DNA from: Micrasema longulum
Taxonomy: Eukaryota > Arthropoda > Insecta > Trichoptera > Brachycentridae
Length of the DNA stretch: 64,000 nt
Direction: 5' to 3'
Assembly (NCBI GenBank): GCA_022494885.1
Contig: JAGVSM010001654.1
Location: 19,618-83,617, forward strand
Each line of letters starts with the position of its first letter. The stretch's first letter is position 1. The translations under genes were made by a program, and so were the position numbers. Of this stretch, positions 1-10,905 are shown piece after piece. The notes below the pieces were generated by a model that searched no databases, was not told the DNA's origin, and saw only the letters and a list, made by a program, of their open reading frames with translations.

Positions 1-510
1 TTAAAAAGATATAAACATTAAATGTGACAAAAAATAAAAAATAAATAAGAATTTTAAGTGAGAAAATAATAATTGTTGACATTTGCGTTTTCCATGGAGG
101 TAATAAATTAAAATAAATAAAAATACCGAATGTACACTCCGAGCCATCCACGCACACACATGAACGCACATATAAACATACACAAACATATACATTACAT
201 GCGGCACATATACATAGCATAAACCACTAAAGATGCACATTCATCAACTATCCCAAATAATCGTCCCCACGAAGAAATTTTTTGTACAAATGTAACGTGC
301 AGTTAAAAATGTCTACATCAATACTGAGTCCGTTATAATTTCTACAGGTACGTCTAATGAATGAATTCGAGGTATAATTGTTTTTACAAGTTGGTACATA
401 AAAAAGGGAATTTAATCAAGTATAGCGAAGAGGACAACGGAAACCAATATTTTGTAAAAGATACGGCGAATCAACTATGTTATGTATTGAAACGGTACTT
501 AATTTTAAAA
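1..510 (-). pseudogene. 3' end of a LINE (family A), cut by window edge
   Basis: On the minus strand this is the end of a non-LTR reverse-transcriptase ORF plus its 3' UTR. The same sequence lies in the opposite orientation at 27,560-28,075, and a UTR-only copy is at 62,775-62,885. Readable pieces include SIDVDIFNCTLHLY and an ISFRCPL block that follow the RT thumb in jockey/CR1-group elements. An in-frame TGA near 417 shows it is dead. The element continues beyond base 1. LINE origin is well supported; the exact clade is inferred from pattern only. Confidence 0.72.
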
Positions 511-767
511 CACCCCTCGTATTAAAGCTCGATTACTAAACACAATTTTCGATTTTCTGAACTATCATGATATCCTCTATCCATAGGTATAAGGTTATCC
601 ATTCATTTAGCGACGCCCTGTATATTAAAAGGAAAAATATGATTATTAAACACAGCAACGTAAAACTTCAAACTAAACAATAAAATGAAAAACACAAACA
701 AAACATAAAGGACAAGCGTTATAGGATTTAGCTTAATTACAGATTTAAAAAAATAGTTGAATATTAT
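511..767. other. unassigned AT-rich spacer
   Basis: The only notable string is CGACGCCCTGTATAT near 611, which resembles the ends of several insect transposons but is too short to assign. No gene seen. Confidence 0.4.
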
Positions 768-996
768 TATTACTTTTTTTATTATTTTTTTATTGAAGCT
801 AAACCTCTATTTTGAGGCTTGTCAGCAGGTGAGATAGAGGGGATATGGAAGGAGGTAATGATAAATACACCACAACGCCCAGACCAATTGAGAAAAAAAC
901 CTTTTTTGGATTTTTTTCTTGCAACTGGCAAGAATCAACCCCCTCTCGATGCTAGTTTTACAGTTAGCCAACTGCGCCACGGCGCATTTGGTTAGA
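768..996 (-). repeat. tRNA-derived SINE
   Basis: Read on the minus strand, a head with an A-box-like GTGGCGCAGTTGGCTA is followed about 45 bp later by a B-box-like GGTTGATTC. These are the two internal RNA polymerase III promoter elements of tRNA genes. A tRNA-unrelated body follows, ending in an A-rich tail (CAATAAAAAAATAATAAAA). No intact acceptor or anticodon stem can be folded, so this is a SINE rather than a working tRNA. Confidence 0.7.
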
Positions 997-999
997 TAT

Positions 1000-1750
1000 A
1001 TTTAGGTTAGTATACTTTTAGTATTTATCAAATATAAAATATACATTTGATGAGTAGTAAAAGTATAGATAAATTTATATCTTTTGGTTTTTTTTTGGTA
1101 ACTAAGGATAGCTTCCGTTTTAAGACATTAAAAATATTTGTTTTAGAATACTGTTATTTTTCTCATAAATATTTTTCACTACAATTTTTTTTTGTCTTTT
1201 TATAAATTTTTCCATTTTTATACGTAATTTATATCAACAATTATGTGTCGAAAATTGCGGATCAATAAAGTGATCAATACCTTAATAATTAAGATGCAGT
1301 TTTTTGTTGACATTTCTGATAATTTTGGGTAGAGGGTTCTGGAACCCTTAATTAGTCCTATGATGACCGAGGAATAGAATTTCATTATTTCTCAATCTAC
1401 GTAAAATAATATTAAGGGATATTTGTTGCAGAATATTTGGGGAATCAAATAAAATATTCAGTATTTTAAAGATGCCGATTATTTTTTGCCAATATTTTTG
1501 TGCTCTTTACACAATTTTAAATTCCCATTGACATTTTAAATTATTATTTTTAAATAAAAAAAAACATGCTTTTTAACCGTGAATTAAAATTTGGCAGCCG
1601 ATTTAAGCCTGTTCGTGGACACCATGTGCTCCAACTAAGAAAGGAACGTAAAATGATGATGATGATGATTGTATTGAGTGTTAATAAGCGCGACATCATT
1701 TTTTTCAAATAAAGAGAACAAGCGGACACAACAGAAAAAAATGTATAAAT
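1000..1750. other. no recognised feature
   Basis: Strongly AT-rich with several poly-T and poly-A runs and an (ATG)n-like stretch near 1,653-1,668. I see no coding frame, RNA gene or repeat shared with the rest of the window. Confidence 0.4.
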
Positions 1751-1756
1751 TAGTCA

Positions 1757-1950
1757 ATAATTTAAAGCATCTTCGCCGTACACTGCGCGAATATCGTGAA
1801 CAGCTTTGACAGCTTTATTCCCTTGGTTGAACGTGGATAGAAGGTGGTGTCGAAAATGCTTACTTTCATCTACTTGACATTCCATTTTGAAGACTAGTAA
1901 TCAAGTGGAATAATATATGTAACGCAAAAGCAAAAATTTTTTGTAAAGAA
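1757..1950 (-). pseudogene. mariner transposase N-terminal relic
   Basis: On the minus strand a frame opens with MECQVDESKHFRHHLL and continues to DIRAVYGEDAL. This matches the first helix-turn-helix of mariner-family transposases, which bind the terminal inverted repeats (typical form: FRHxLL then AAREICAVYGEDA). It stops about 50 residues in. The 5' flank and start codon are shared with the copy at 17,870-18,035, so both descend from one element. No catalytic DDD region is present. Confidence 0.68.
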
Positions 1951-2680
1951 TATTTTTTTTTTATAACGTACAACATTTACCCATATAATTATAGTATACC
2001 AGAGGGCGCATAGAATCATGTTTACATACATCGCACAGTGTCCGAAAATCTGACATCCCGCCTGCGCGCATGCGTGAAGTGGCAGCGTCATGTTACCAGA
2101 CTGCGAACAATTTACTATCATAACACAAATATAAGTGAATTTTGTGTATTGCTATATTATGTTTTACCACAACAAATATTTCACTGACTGGACTACAGAC
2201 AAAATACAGGTACTTCTTTTAAACAAACGGAAAAAAATAATTATATAATCATCTAGTAATTAATACCGTTTAATATTGTACTAAGGTTCATTGATAGAAA
2301 GCCGGGTATAAAATTGACTACCCTGACAACACTAACAAATTGTCTACCTTGTTTTATTTGACAATCTGAGAGATGGTAATATAATCGAATTCTTAATTAA
2401 TATTATCTTTGAATTCGCTACTTACACATGAAATGTGATCCCACCCTATCCAAGTAGTATTTTGCACTTACAAACGACACACCACGGCATAATTGAATTT
2501 AAATCGGCAGTTGCGTACTAAGCGACGTGTATTAAGTAACTAATTGTGGTTTCGTTGGATTCAGTTTAATGCGCGTACGCGGTTTTGGGACTTTTATAAA
2601 TCTTTGCCTTTACCATTTTGTTTTACTTTTACTCATTTTTAAATATAAAAAAAAAACAGGCATAATTTATGTTGACATCT
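1951..2680. other. no recognised feature
   Basis: Contains scattered GC-richer words (CCGCCTGCGCGCATGCGTG near 2,058) but no frame, RNA gene or window-internal repeat that I can support. Confidence 0.35.
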
Positions 2681-2684
2681 AATT

Positions 2685-3118
2685 AAACGTAGTTATACGG
2701 AAAACAGCCAGTCATAGAAAAGTGAAACTGAGATAATAGCCATTTTGTGAAAAGAGTGAATTATAAAATCTACACAATAGTTTGAATGTTTTTGACTTTA
2801 ACAAACGATAAACTATAAATACATAAGTTTTTTAATATATTACAAACAAGAATCTTATTGTGTATTTGACCAGTTTAAAAGATTTTTTAAGGATCATTAG
2901 ATTTTTAGTTTTGTGGGTGTTTTCTGCAAATTGAGAAATGCCTTTTTTGTGATCGACACCTTTTTCCGGAGGTGATTAGTACAGTTTTTTATATGGCAGT
3001 GGTCTGGCTGTTTTTAGCAAAACATAGAATCGACCTTACTGCACCAGATAACATCAATATATCATTTTTCCGAAATTGTGGACTGGCTGCTTTCTGCATA
3101 AATACGTTCAATTCATCA
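2685..3118 (+). repeat. unclassified dispersed repeat R1, copy 1
   Basis: About 430 bp repeated in the same orientation at 61,505-62,590, where it is interrupted by about 650 bp of other sequence. Shared landmarks are GAAACTGAGATAATAG, the TTTTCTGCAAATTGAGAAAT stretch and GTGGACTGGCTGCTTTCTGC. No terminal inverted repeats or target duplication could be delimited. An open frame runs through part of it on both strands but resembles nothing I know. A SINE abuts its right side. Confidence 0.6.
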
Positions 3119-3127
3119 ATCAAACTT

Positions 3128-3328
3128 GAATTGGGTTGTGGTCCTGTGGCTAGTGTCTCGGACTCACGGACCAAAGGTCTGTGGTTCGAATCCCACTCTA
3201 CCCCAACTTGATTCCATTTTCTAATAGTGAGTTATTTACAACTCGTTGAAATTTGCCCTCAAAATGAAATATTTGGGTAAATCATAAGAACGCAAATATT
3301 TTTTTTTGATGTTAAAAAAAAAAAAAAT
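3128..3328 (+). repeat. tRNA-derived SINE, family S1
   Basis: A-box-like TGGCTAGTGTCTCGG and B-box-like GGTTCGAATCC sit about 42 bp apart. They are followed by a body (ACTTGATTCCATTTTCTAAT, then ATTTGGGTAAATCATAAGAA) and an A-run at about 3,314-3,328. The body recurs in reverse at 7,740-7,915, so this is a SINE family. It lies at the right border of repeat R1. Confidence 0.75.
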
Positions 3329-3669
3329 CTGCTGGATAAAAAAATTATGTATGTGAAAAAATAACTAAATCAATAAGAATTGAGTTTTTGTTCGAAACCG
3401 AATAATTTTAAAAGTCATCAACATGAGTTCTCAAATTCATTAATCTGATCGATTTTAGAAGGTCAGAAGTTGGGAATCAAGGATCTGTTGCCAGGATGGC
3501 TTCAAACATTATTTTAAGGACAAAAGATCTTGATTAGGGACCGAGGGAGTGGCGACCGGTAAACCTTAAATCCTTCTGGATACACAATCTGGCCACCCAA
3601 TCTCAAGGACCGCATTAAACCGAGCCTACTCTGAGACACAGGGTTGCTAAAAAATATATTTATACGTTA
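3329..3669. other. unassigned spacer
   Basis: Holds a GC-richer stretch (about 3,460-3,650) without stop-free frames of useful length. No match to other parts of the window. Confidence 0.35.
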
Positions 3670-4480
3670 TGGTGCAAAAAAACATTAGGTTTATGATTTT
3701 ATACCGACGAGATATTAAAAATACTAAGTTATATTGTTAGCCTTAAAAATTAGAAAATTGATATACTGTGCTTTTTTTACTTTCATGTCTCTCATACGGA
3801 GTAATTGGATGGGGTGGAACCTTAGAAAAACACATAAAATCATAAAAAATAGCACAAAAAAACATTACCAATTCTAATCCTTCCAATAATTGTTTTCAAG
3901 CAGCTTAAATCATGGATATAAGAAGAGTGAGTGTATAAGGTACAGGTTTTAAAAATTATACACACGTGACAAAACTTATTTATAACTAATCAAAATAGAA
4001 CCATTCAACTTAACCTTACCTTAAAGTCGGTGTATCCCTCTACGCTCCTAGATAATACAATAATATGGAAGACTTGAAAAGCTTGACCAATGACACCATT
4101 AAAAACATGCAAAAAAGTGGACGATGAAAAGAGGTGATCTTGATTACTTCAGCTAAATTGCTAGGAAGCAGTTTTCTGTTTTTTATTCTTTAATATTTAA
4201 ATGGTATATTTTGTATACTTGTGTATTTGAATATATGTGTATGTGTATGTATATATATACGTGTATTCGGTGTATGAATATACATATGTGCATATGTTTG
4301 TATGTATGTGTAATTCTGTGCATACAATCATGCTGCTACGTAAAACTAATTAAATCGTTATACGCACAGATGCCTACCTGTGATGTTTTATTTATTTTTT
4401 CTTTTGTCGTATTTTCTTTAACATATTTTTTTATGTAAACTTATGTTTGTACCAGCGGCAAACGGCAGTTTTATTTACGG
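3670..4480 (+). pseudogene. LINE reverse-transcriptase C-terminus and 3' UTR
   Basis: Around 3,780-3,960 the plus strand encodes, across frameshifts, a SLIR...NWMGWGGT.EKHIK-like block. It corresponds to the Y-G-xx-W-G motif just after the RT palm in jockey/CR1-group LINEs (usual form YGIIGWGG). A following 300 bp AT-rich UTR with GT-rich words (GTGTATGTGTATGTATATAT) runs to about 4,480. Multiple stops make it non-functional. Confidence 0.55.
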
Positions 4481-4484
4481 GTTA

Positions 4485-4600
4485 AAAAAAATCATTTGTA
4501 CCTACATAGTAGGTACACAATATAATGTAAGTGATATATACTCTAAGTTGCTATTTTTTCTCTGGTTTTGTATGATACAACAACTCTCATCTATAAAATA
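4485..4600 (+). repeat. unclassified repeat R2, left part
   Basis: This segment (CTACATAGTAGGTACACAAT to ACAACAACTCTCATCTAT) is the reverse complement of about 60,640-60,770. The rest of R2 lies at 5,370-5,695, so this copy carries roughly 770 bp of extra sequence in the middle that the 60 kb copy lacks. Confidence 0.6.
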
Positions 4601-5369
4601 ATGACTACATTTTGAAAACAAAGGGGAAAAAATAGATAAATTAGAATCATTAGAAATTAATAAAATGAAACTTAATGCAGTTATAATTAACCAACAATTG
4701 GAATTATCGAACTTTCCTTTACTTAAACCATTAATTTAATATTTAACTACGCTACTTTTGATTGAATTATTTACTACTTAAATAATATAATTAACATTTA
4801 ATTAACTATAAAAATGATATATTACATTCCATAAACAAATGTATTATCTCGGTATGTATCTTAAAATATTTCGTCATTCATCTATAGGTATGTAAACTTC
4901 CCTGTCAAGAAATCAAAGTATTGTGCTAACTTAACCTGTTGAAATGTGTTTTTCCCACTCTCTTGTGTTCTCTTCATACCTTTTCTCATTTCTCTCTCTC
5001 ATTTTCTCACTCATGTGTTCTCCTCATACCTTTTAAATAATAAATGCTTGATCCCAATTTCGGTTCGAAAACTCCCAAACATGTACTGTTTAGCAAACTA
5101 GTTGTAAATATTTATGTTTTCTGTCCCCTGTTAAAAAACTTATTTGAACTTCTTATCTCCAAAATATTATGTTAAGATTAGTATAAAAACTGTAAACGTT
5201 GAAAACAATTCACCAGTCTTGAAGATGCCTACTAAGGCGAAAGCGCTCGTTGGTCAAAATAATAAAAAAGTAAAACTAAACTGTAAAGTGTCATTGATAA
5301 CTTTATTTATAATTTTATCAAAATCATTATGAAATAAACTCAAGTGACGTAACTTCATGATGCAGTGTA
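4601..5369. other. sequence interrupting repeat R2
   Basis: AT-rich insert inside R2 relative to its other copy. It contains a pyrimidine-rich patch (about 4,950-5,035) with an imperfect direct repeat of TGTTCTCYTCATACCTTTT. No coding or RNA signal recognised. Confidence 0.4.
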
Positions 5370-5695
5370 TTGATTAATTTAACACATAACTTTTAAAAAA
5401 ATTATTGAAAAAAACACAAAAATTCAGTCAGTTATAGGTTTTCTCATTACGATTGAAAGGTCAACTGGCCGATTTGTTCTAGAAAAGAATAATGCCAAAA
5501 ATGATCACGTCGAGCGCCACATGTGTTGCAAATCATATGTCAAAAGTATCATCTCAAACAAATATAGCCCTTAAGAAAAAATGTTTGAAATACTGTTCTC
5601 CGAATCGAGAATCTTTAAAGAATTTGTGTAATCTGCAAGTTTACTCAAGGAGAAAAATCCCACCACTGGTGTTCAAAATATAGTACACTTGTTTG
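5370..5695 (+). repeat. unclassified repeat R2, right part with coding-like frame
   Basis: Inverted copy of 60,225-60,600. Both copies share, in the same relative frame, short peptides SSATCVA, CLKYC and NLCNLQ followed by SRRKIPPL, which suggests that R2 derives from a transposon ORF. I do not recognise the protein. The open frame here runs 5,492-5,683. The LINE at 5,685 begins right at its end. Confidence 0.55.
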
Positions 5696-6475
5696 TATTT
5701 TGAATATAGGAAACAAAAAAATAGAAATTACACCATCAATTGTAATAGAAAATGAAAAGCTTAATGAAGTCACTGAAATTAAATATTTAGGTGTAATGAT
5801 AGATTCAAAACTTACATTTCACCAAAACGCTAAGATGGTAATAAATAAGATTGCAAAAAAAATATCAATTTTGGGAAGGATCAGAAGATTTATTGATAAG
5901 GACTCTTGCAAAACTATTTACAAAGCAATTATTGAACCACACGTTAACTACTGTAGTAGCATTTTATTTTTATCAAACAAAGAAAACATAGATAAACTAA
6001 CTGTATTACAAAATAAAGCCTATGGAATCATTTTGAAAAAAACAGATACACGAGGGTAAAGTCGATGGTAAATGAAATGAAATTATCAACATATAAACAA
6101 ATAATATTTTACCTTACAATGATATTTGTTCATTAAATTATAAACTCTAATAAAAAAAACAGAATTTTGGAAAAAAATGATCGGAACCAGCATGAACACG
6201 ATCACAATACTAGAGAAAATAACAAAATTAGACTTCCATTTAGGAAAAAGGCAAAGTCACAAAATTCAATTTATTTAAAGCAATTAAAAAGTATTACGAA
6301 ATGGAAAAAAATATTTATGAAGAAAAAAACATATCAAAATTTAAAATAATGGTCAAGACATATGTGATAAACAATTTATAAATTAAATATATTTGAAATG
6401 TTATTATTGGAACACACATAACAATATGTATGATATGTGTGCCCTACTTTAAGATTTTAATAAAATAAAAAATAA
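5685..6475 (+). pseudogene. LINE reverse-transcriptase C-terminal fragment with 3' tail
   Basis: The 119-residue frame at 5,700-6,059 contains IKYLGVMIDSKLTF, an RT thumb block with HVNYCSSILF, and LTVLQNKA. This order is typical of jockey/CR1/I-group non-LTR elements between the palm and the C-terminus. After a frame break, HDHNTRENNKIRLPF (6,167-6,349) is the conserved H-N-T-R motif found near the end of such ORF2 proteins. An AT-rich UTR with AATAAA repeats ends at about 6,475. The 5' part of ORF2, the endonuclease and ORF1 are absent, as expected from 5' truncation. Confidence 0.85.
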
Positions 6476-6481
6476 AAATAT

Positions 6482-6540
6482 AAACTGGAGTAATCGGTTA
6501 GTTTTTTCGGTCATTGCTGGTGTAAGCGCGCTTTATTAAT
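6482..6540 (+). repeat. short repeat shared with 26,775-26,835
   Basis: TAATCGGTTAGTTTTTTCGG recurs with few changes at about 26,790 (GTGATCGGTTAGTTTCATC). It could be the end of an element whose body is lost. It begins right after the LINE tail. Confidence 0.35.
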
Positions 6541-6837
6541 ATTTTTATTTATATTTGGAAAAATACAAACGGTGGAAATAATTAAAAAGAAGTAGTAATT
6601 ATGTGTATGTTTTTCTGTAATTAAAGTTCCCGTAAAACTTTATTATAGATACTCAAATATAATGGCAAGCTGCGCATAATTGCTTCTTTACACGATTTGC
6701 CCCTGGTGTAAACTTATAAGAAAAAAAAAATTGGTAAAAAAATAAACATATAACGCGAGTATTTTTCTGTTTCATCAAACCAATGATTGTTTTTTTTACA
6801 TTTGTATTCTATAACACACTTAGATTAATAATTAAAT

Positions 6838-7262
6838 GCTTTACACTTGAGCAACGCTTACGAATTGTAGAACTGACTCAAAAATCAGTTTTCCGTTCGC
6901 TTAATTTAACTTAGTTCGTACATACAAGACTCTTCGTGAAACTATGAATAATTTACTGTGTGACAAGTTTGGCGACAACATTATTTTGCGCAATGGTATT
7001 GTAATTGGCCTCAACGATCTTGTGATTTAATGCCATTTGATTATTTACTATGAAACTGCATTGAGTTCATTGTCCATTAAAACAAACCAACAACCCTTGA
7101 TACATTGGAAGCTTTTTAGCTTATTCATTAAGCATTGTTTTGAAAATGACGCCGGATTTGTTGAAAAAAGTGTCTCAAAATTGGACTGACAGAATGACCT
7201 ATGCAACTGTCAGTCGCGGTCTGCGGACGTAATTTTTGTCAAGTATCATTTTTTAAAAATGT
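6838..7262 (+). pseudogene. Tc1/mariner-superfamily transposase, internally deleted
   Basis: The left piece reads FTLEQRLRIVEL, the start of the first helix-turn-helix of a group of insect mariner-like transposases. Immediately after it comes VNWPQRSCDLMPFDYLL, the block carrying the C-terminal catalytic region (usual form WPPRSCDLTPLDYFLWG). The end of the protein (NWTE...ND-like) follows, closing near 7,230. The middle, including the first catalytic Asp, is missing and several stops interrupt the rest. This is the usual state of a non-autonomous derivative. Confidence 0.75.
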
Positions 7263-7344
7263 AAACTTTTTTATTTTTTCTATCACGATTAAATTAAACA
7301 CGTTCTAATATCAATAATATCATGTTTACAAAAATACCGAATGT

Positions 7345-7425
7345 AGCCGGTTTGTGATCGTGTGGTTATATCGCGGAATGACAGATCAGTAGACCAAGGT
7401 TCGAATACAGCTTAATCTCATGAAG
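7345..7425 (+). repeat. tRNA-like SINE head
   Basis: A-box-like GTTTGTGATCGTGTGGTTA and B-box-like AAGGTTCGAATACAG, spaced as in tRNA genes. No cloverleaf can be closed. The body is not clear, so this may be a truncated SINE. Confidence 0.45.
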
Positions 7426-7449
7426 GATGTTCATCGTTTTTCACTTATA

Positions 7450-8300
7450 TATTTTTTAATAGACTATTAAACTAAGTCAACATAAAAAAAAACATGTTTC
7501 GTATTATCGGCGCGATTTTTTTTTAAGTTTTGTATTTTTGAAATTACTCCGCGTGTGACGACTCAAAATCTCTTCCACTTCTTCTCGGTGAGTTCTGCTG
7601 ATTGGTCGGTTGGCTTACCGTTAACCGTAAATCTATCACAACCCTCTTATAATTGATTGATTTGGAAGGACCAGTGACGTCGTTCAAAGTAGTTCGTTTT
7701 CATTAAAATCATTAAAATATGTATTTATCTATTTTTTAATTTTTGCTTTCTTATGATTTACCCAAATATTTCAATTTTACGATTATTTTCAACGAGTTGT
7801 AAATAACTCACTATAAGAAAATGGGAATCAAGTTGGGGTAGAGTGGGGTTCGAACCTCGGATCTCTGTCTGATCCGTGAGTCTGCAACAGGGCCACAACC
7901 CAATTTAAATTTATTTATTATTTTTTCGTACATTTCCAAGAAACTTATATAAAACATGATTTCTTACGCGCGGTAAAAATTAGAGCATTAAATTATCAGG
8001 AAAAATTTCTTGAAAATGTATGAAAAAATGATTAAAAATATTCTAGTAAAAACTGCATTAAACGACGTCACTAGATCAAATGAATTAACCAATGATAAGA
8101 GAATTGTGAAAGATATCCAGTTTACGGTAAGTTAATGAACCAATCAGCAGAACTGACCGACAAGAAACAGAAGAGAATTTAAAACGTCAAACGCGGAGTA
8201 TTTCGGAAATAAAACTTTTAAAAAAATTTAGCGCTGATAATACAATAAATTTAAAAAAAAAAAGAAATTGTGTTGTTTAATAGTATTTTAACAAATAAAA
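7450..8300. repeat. long inverted repeat, arms 7,450-7,695 and 8,040-8,300
   Basis: The arms are about 240 bp and imperfect. Matching blocks are CTGCTGATTGGTC / GACCAATCAGCAG, CTCCGCGT / ACGCGGAG, and GTGACGTCGTT / AACGACGTCAC. The spacer holds a SINE (7,740-7,915). Arms this long with a spacer are typical of foldback-type DNA elements or of two inverted copies of one MITE. The right arm lies inside the element at 7,961-8,361 while the left arm lies outside, which favours two inverted copies. Confidence 0.7.
7740..7915 (-). repeat. tRNA-derived SINE, family S1, copy 2
   Basis: Minus-strand reading gives the B box GGTTCGAACCC and then the same body as 3,128-3,328, including the GAGTTATTTACAACTCGTTG block and AATATTTGGGTAAATCATAA. 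The A-box part is damaged. It sits in the loop of the long inverted repeat. Confidence 0.75.
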
Positions 8301-8361
8301 GAAAATAAATCAACTAAACTTCTAATTTAACATAATCTCTAATTTTTACCGCGCGTAAGAA
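7961..8361. mobile_element. 401 bp MITE with perfect 25 bp terminal inverted repeats
   Basis: The ends are exact reverse complements over 25 bp. The left end starts TTCTTACGCGCGG and the right end finishes CCGCGCGTAAGAA. There is no coding capacity. No clear target duplication was seen, so the superfamily is unassigned. Perfect termini suggest it is younger than its surroundings. Confidence 0.65.
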
Positions 8362-8369
8362 TATATTTT

Positions 8370-8960
8370 TATCTTCGATTTCCCGTAGGGTTAAACCACC
8401 TAATTTGATTCCCATAACATTCGTCAGAAAATGGAAAAAAAAGAAATATTTGGGTCTATAATAATTTCTACTTCAGCCCCAGGGAGTTGGAATGCGTAAT
8501 CACGTAATGTAAAAACAATAACTCCGAAAATTTAAAACAAATCTGTGTTTCGTAAAAAAATCAACACATAATCGTATATATTGATCTTGAGACTTGTCTT
8601 TGTACATATGTGTACCAGTCTTTCGGTTTAAGATGATAAGGTAGTCTTATAGAGTCAAGATTTATTCAAAGTCACCCTGTCGCTCGCTGAGGCTTTTTAG
8701 CCCCTCTTTATGAGAACGATAATTGAATCTTGGCAAATTTCATCCCAAAGATTGTAATAAAGCTAACGTTATATTAAATTTGTCAAATATTAATAAAATT
8801 AAGGGCTCCATCTTGGGGTGACAAAATGCATTAATTTCAGGCTTAGAACGAAGTTTATTTAATTCAAATCGCATTAAAATGAAATTGTTTGTTTTTTCTT
8901 TCAGTACAAAATTGTACAAGTAAAATATGAATAAAATTGATTTTCATCTCCGTTATTTTA
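8370..8960. other. no recognised feature
   Basis: Includes a stretch at about 8,395-8,460 (TTTGATTCCCATAACATT, then ATATTTGGGTC) that weakly echoes the SINE S1 body. A GC-richer patch at 8,680-8,720 has no frame or RNA fold I can support. Confidence 0.35.
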
Positions 8961-8961
8961 T

Positions 8962-9640
8962 TATGTACTGGCGGACCCAGCAGACGTTGTCGTGCCCGAA
9001 CGTTGGCTTTCTTACCATTAGCTTGGAAAAATACTTTTCATTAATAAGTAGGTACCTATGTACTTGTTTGTAATTAAATTCCAAAGCTAAAGATTGTTAA
9101 TATTTTAATAATGAATTTAAGTAAGTATCTAGTACTTGTTTATGGTTGAATTCCAAAACATAAAACAAATATTTTTTCAAATATGGCATTCTTTTTGCAA
9201 ACGTCAAACTCTGATCGTCTCACTAACAAAGTGGCGTACTTATGTAGGAACACAATTTTTAGTAATGTAGTGAATTCAATGTTATTTTAGTGTAACCAAA
9301 AATCCAGTAAAAATAAATAAATGGGTTAAATTATAAAGATTTTATGGAAAGAATCTGATTGAGATCCACAAAAAACAAATGCTGTTTGTAAACATTCAAA
9401 AACAACATCTTTTAATTTTTTTGCAAATGCATTCACCTCGAATGCAACCCTTGTAGATCGATGAATAAAATATTTATGCTCCAAACTTTTTTTTTACACA
9501 TTCGATGAAAGATTTTAATATCTACGAACACGCTCAGCGCAAAGATCTATATTTTTCTGAAAACCGCACGTAAATCGGTTAAGCCGTTTATAAAGAGTAC
9601 GGTGACATCACACGTATAGAGGAATATATTTTTATTTATT
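8962..9640 (+). repeat. dispersed repeat R4, copy 1
   Basis: About 670 bp repeated in direct orientation at 31,333-31,968. Both copies open with a GACC/GCCC-containing CGAACGTTGGCTT block and close with AATCGGTTAAGCCGTTTA followed by GAGTACGGTGACATCACACG. Blocks of this kind are common in arthropod genomes. I cannot decide between an RTE-type LINE tail and a Helitron-like end. No coding frame survives. Confidence 0.65.
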
Positions 9641-10370
9641 TAATAGCATAATTATACATTTTTACAATTTAAAAAAATAATTCACTTGTTATATTTTTAC
9701 TAAAACTAAATTCCCACCAAGCCACTTTTTGTAGCTTGTTGGTGAAGATTATATTTATACTGACTTAATAATATTATTTACATTTATAAAAACAATGAAT
9801 AACAGATAAAAATTAACAGCCGGAAAGATCAGAATAAACATGTTTATACAAATAATAATATATAAATTTATTTTTTAAATACAAGAAAATATATGAAAAA
9901 ATAAAATATTTACACCTAAGCTACTATTCATATATAAACTCTTGATCGAGTAGCCACTCTCTTATTTTGCTCTTGTTACAATGTGAGTTAAATTTAAGTT
10001 CTTTTGGTAATAAATTAAAAATTCTAGGTACTAAATATTTGAGAGTTCTATTTTCATATTTATTACATACTTTTGGTACTACCAAGCCATCATTAGACGT
10101 GAAGCGTGTATTATGGTTATGTTTGAGAGGAAACTTGAATGTATTACTATTAAATTGTTCCAAAATGATGCAAAGCCACAGTAGTCCTCGAACAGGCAGA
10201 GTTTTGATTGTTTTGTACAGGAGATCATTATTACTTCTTTGTTCGTAAATCTCTGCAGGTACAATTCGCTTAACTATAGAGTACTGTAGACCCTGGATCA
10301 TTTTAATATTAGTTTTAGTCGAATGTCCCCACGACTTTATACCATATCTTATTATGGATTATACTAAAGA
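9628..10370 (-). pseudogene. LINE ORF2 C-terminus and 3' UTR
   Basis: The minus-strand frame 10,301-9,924 (125 residues) starts MIQGLQYSIVKRI and includes HNHNTRFTSNDG, the H-N-T-R block of jockey/CR1-group ORF2 proteins. It then reads YLVPRIFNLLPKEL, the conserved xIFNxLPxEL segment before the C-terminus. The UTR ends in an A-rich tail near 9,630. The upstream boundary near 10,370 is a 5' truncation. Confidence 0.8.
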
Positions 10371-10690
10371 AAAATAAATAATTTTAAGAGTGATTTTAGG
10401 CAAAATAAAAGATAACTTATAAAAAGTACTAGTATAAAGATGATATACCAACCATATATTACAAAATAATAACAAATAATTGTATTTTTTAATTAGGGTA
10501 ACCTCAATGTTACTATCTAACTAATCACTTGTCGTACTTTCATGTACTAAAAATATCCAGTTAGGCTTCTGGTGTTCAAATGCAGCGCTCTAACATCACT
10601 AAGTGCTGATAAAAATATATAAAATTGATGATCATGAAAATATAATATCATGAAAAAAAAAATCTTCTTATGTTCATATTAATAATGATA
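10371..10690. other. unassigned spacer
   Basis: AT-rich, bounded by a LINE truncation point and a mariner relic. Nothing recognised. Confidence 0.35.
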
Positions 10691-10694
10691 CAGT

Positions 10695-10905
10695 AAAAAA
10701 ATCGCGATTGTTCGTACAAATTTCCGTTCAACTGGTGTTAACAACGTATTGAAAACGTAGCTGAAAAGTTGACTGCAGCGTTTTAAGTTTCTGCGACAAT
10801 TCCTCAATAATCAATTGAGGATCTGAATCAACCAGGGATTTTAAGATGTAATCATTAAATTTTGAAGGCCATCCAGATTCACTTGTTTAACTTAGTAGAT
10901 TTTTC
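10695..10905 (-). pseudogene. mariner transposase N-terminal relic
   Basis: The minus strand reads SGWPSKFNDYILKSLVDSDP, then IIEELSQKL and STFQ. It matches the second helix-turn-helix of mariner transposases (usual form SGRPxxFDDDxLKxLxxxNP...ELAEKL...STIxRHL). This DNA-binding segment is normally followed by WVPHEL, which is lost here. It belongs to a different part of the protein from the 1,757 and 17,870 relics, so it is an independent fragment. Confidence 0.7.

Noticed and set aside
4211..4438. 75-codon plus-strand frame
   Set aside because: Reads through a GT/AT-rich simple sequence in a LINE 3' UTR.
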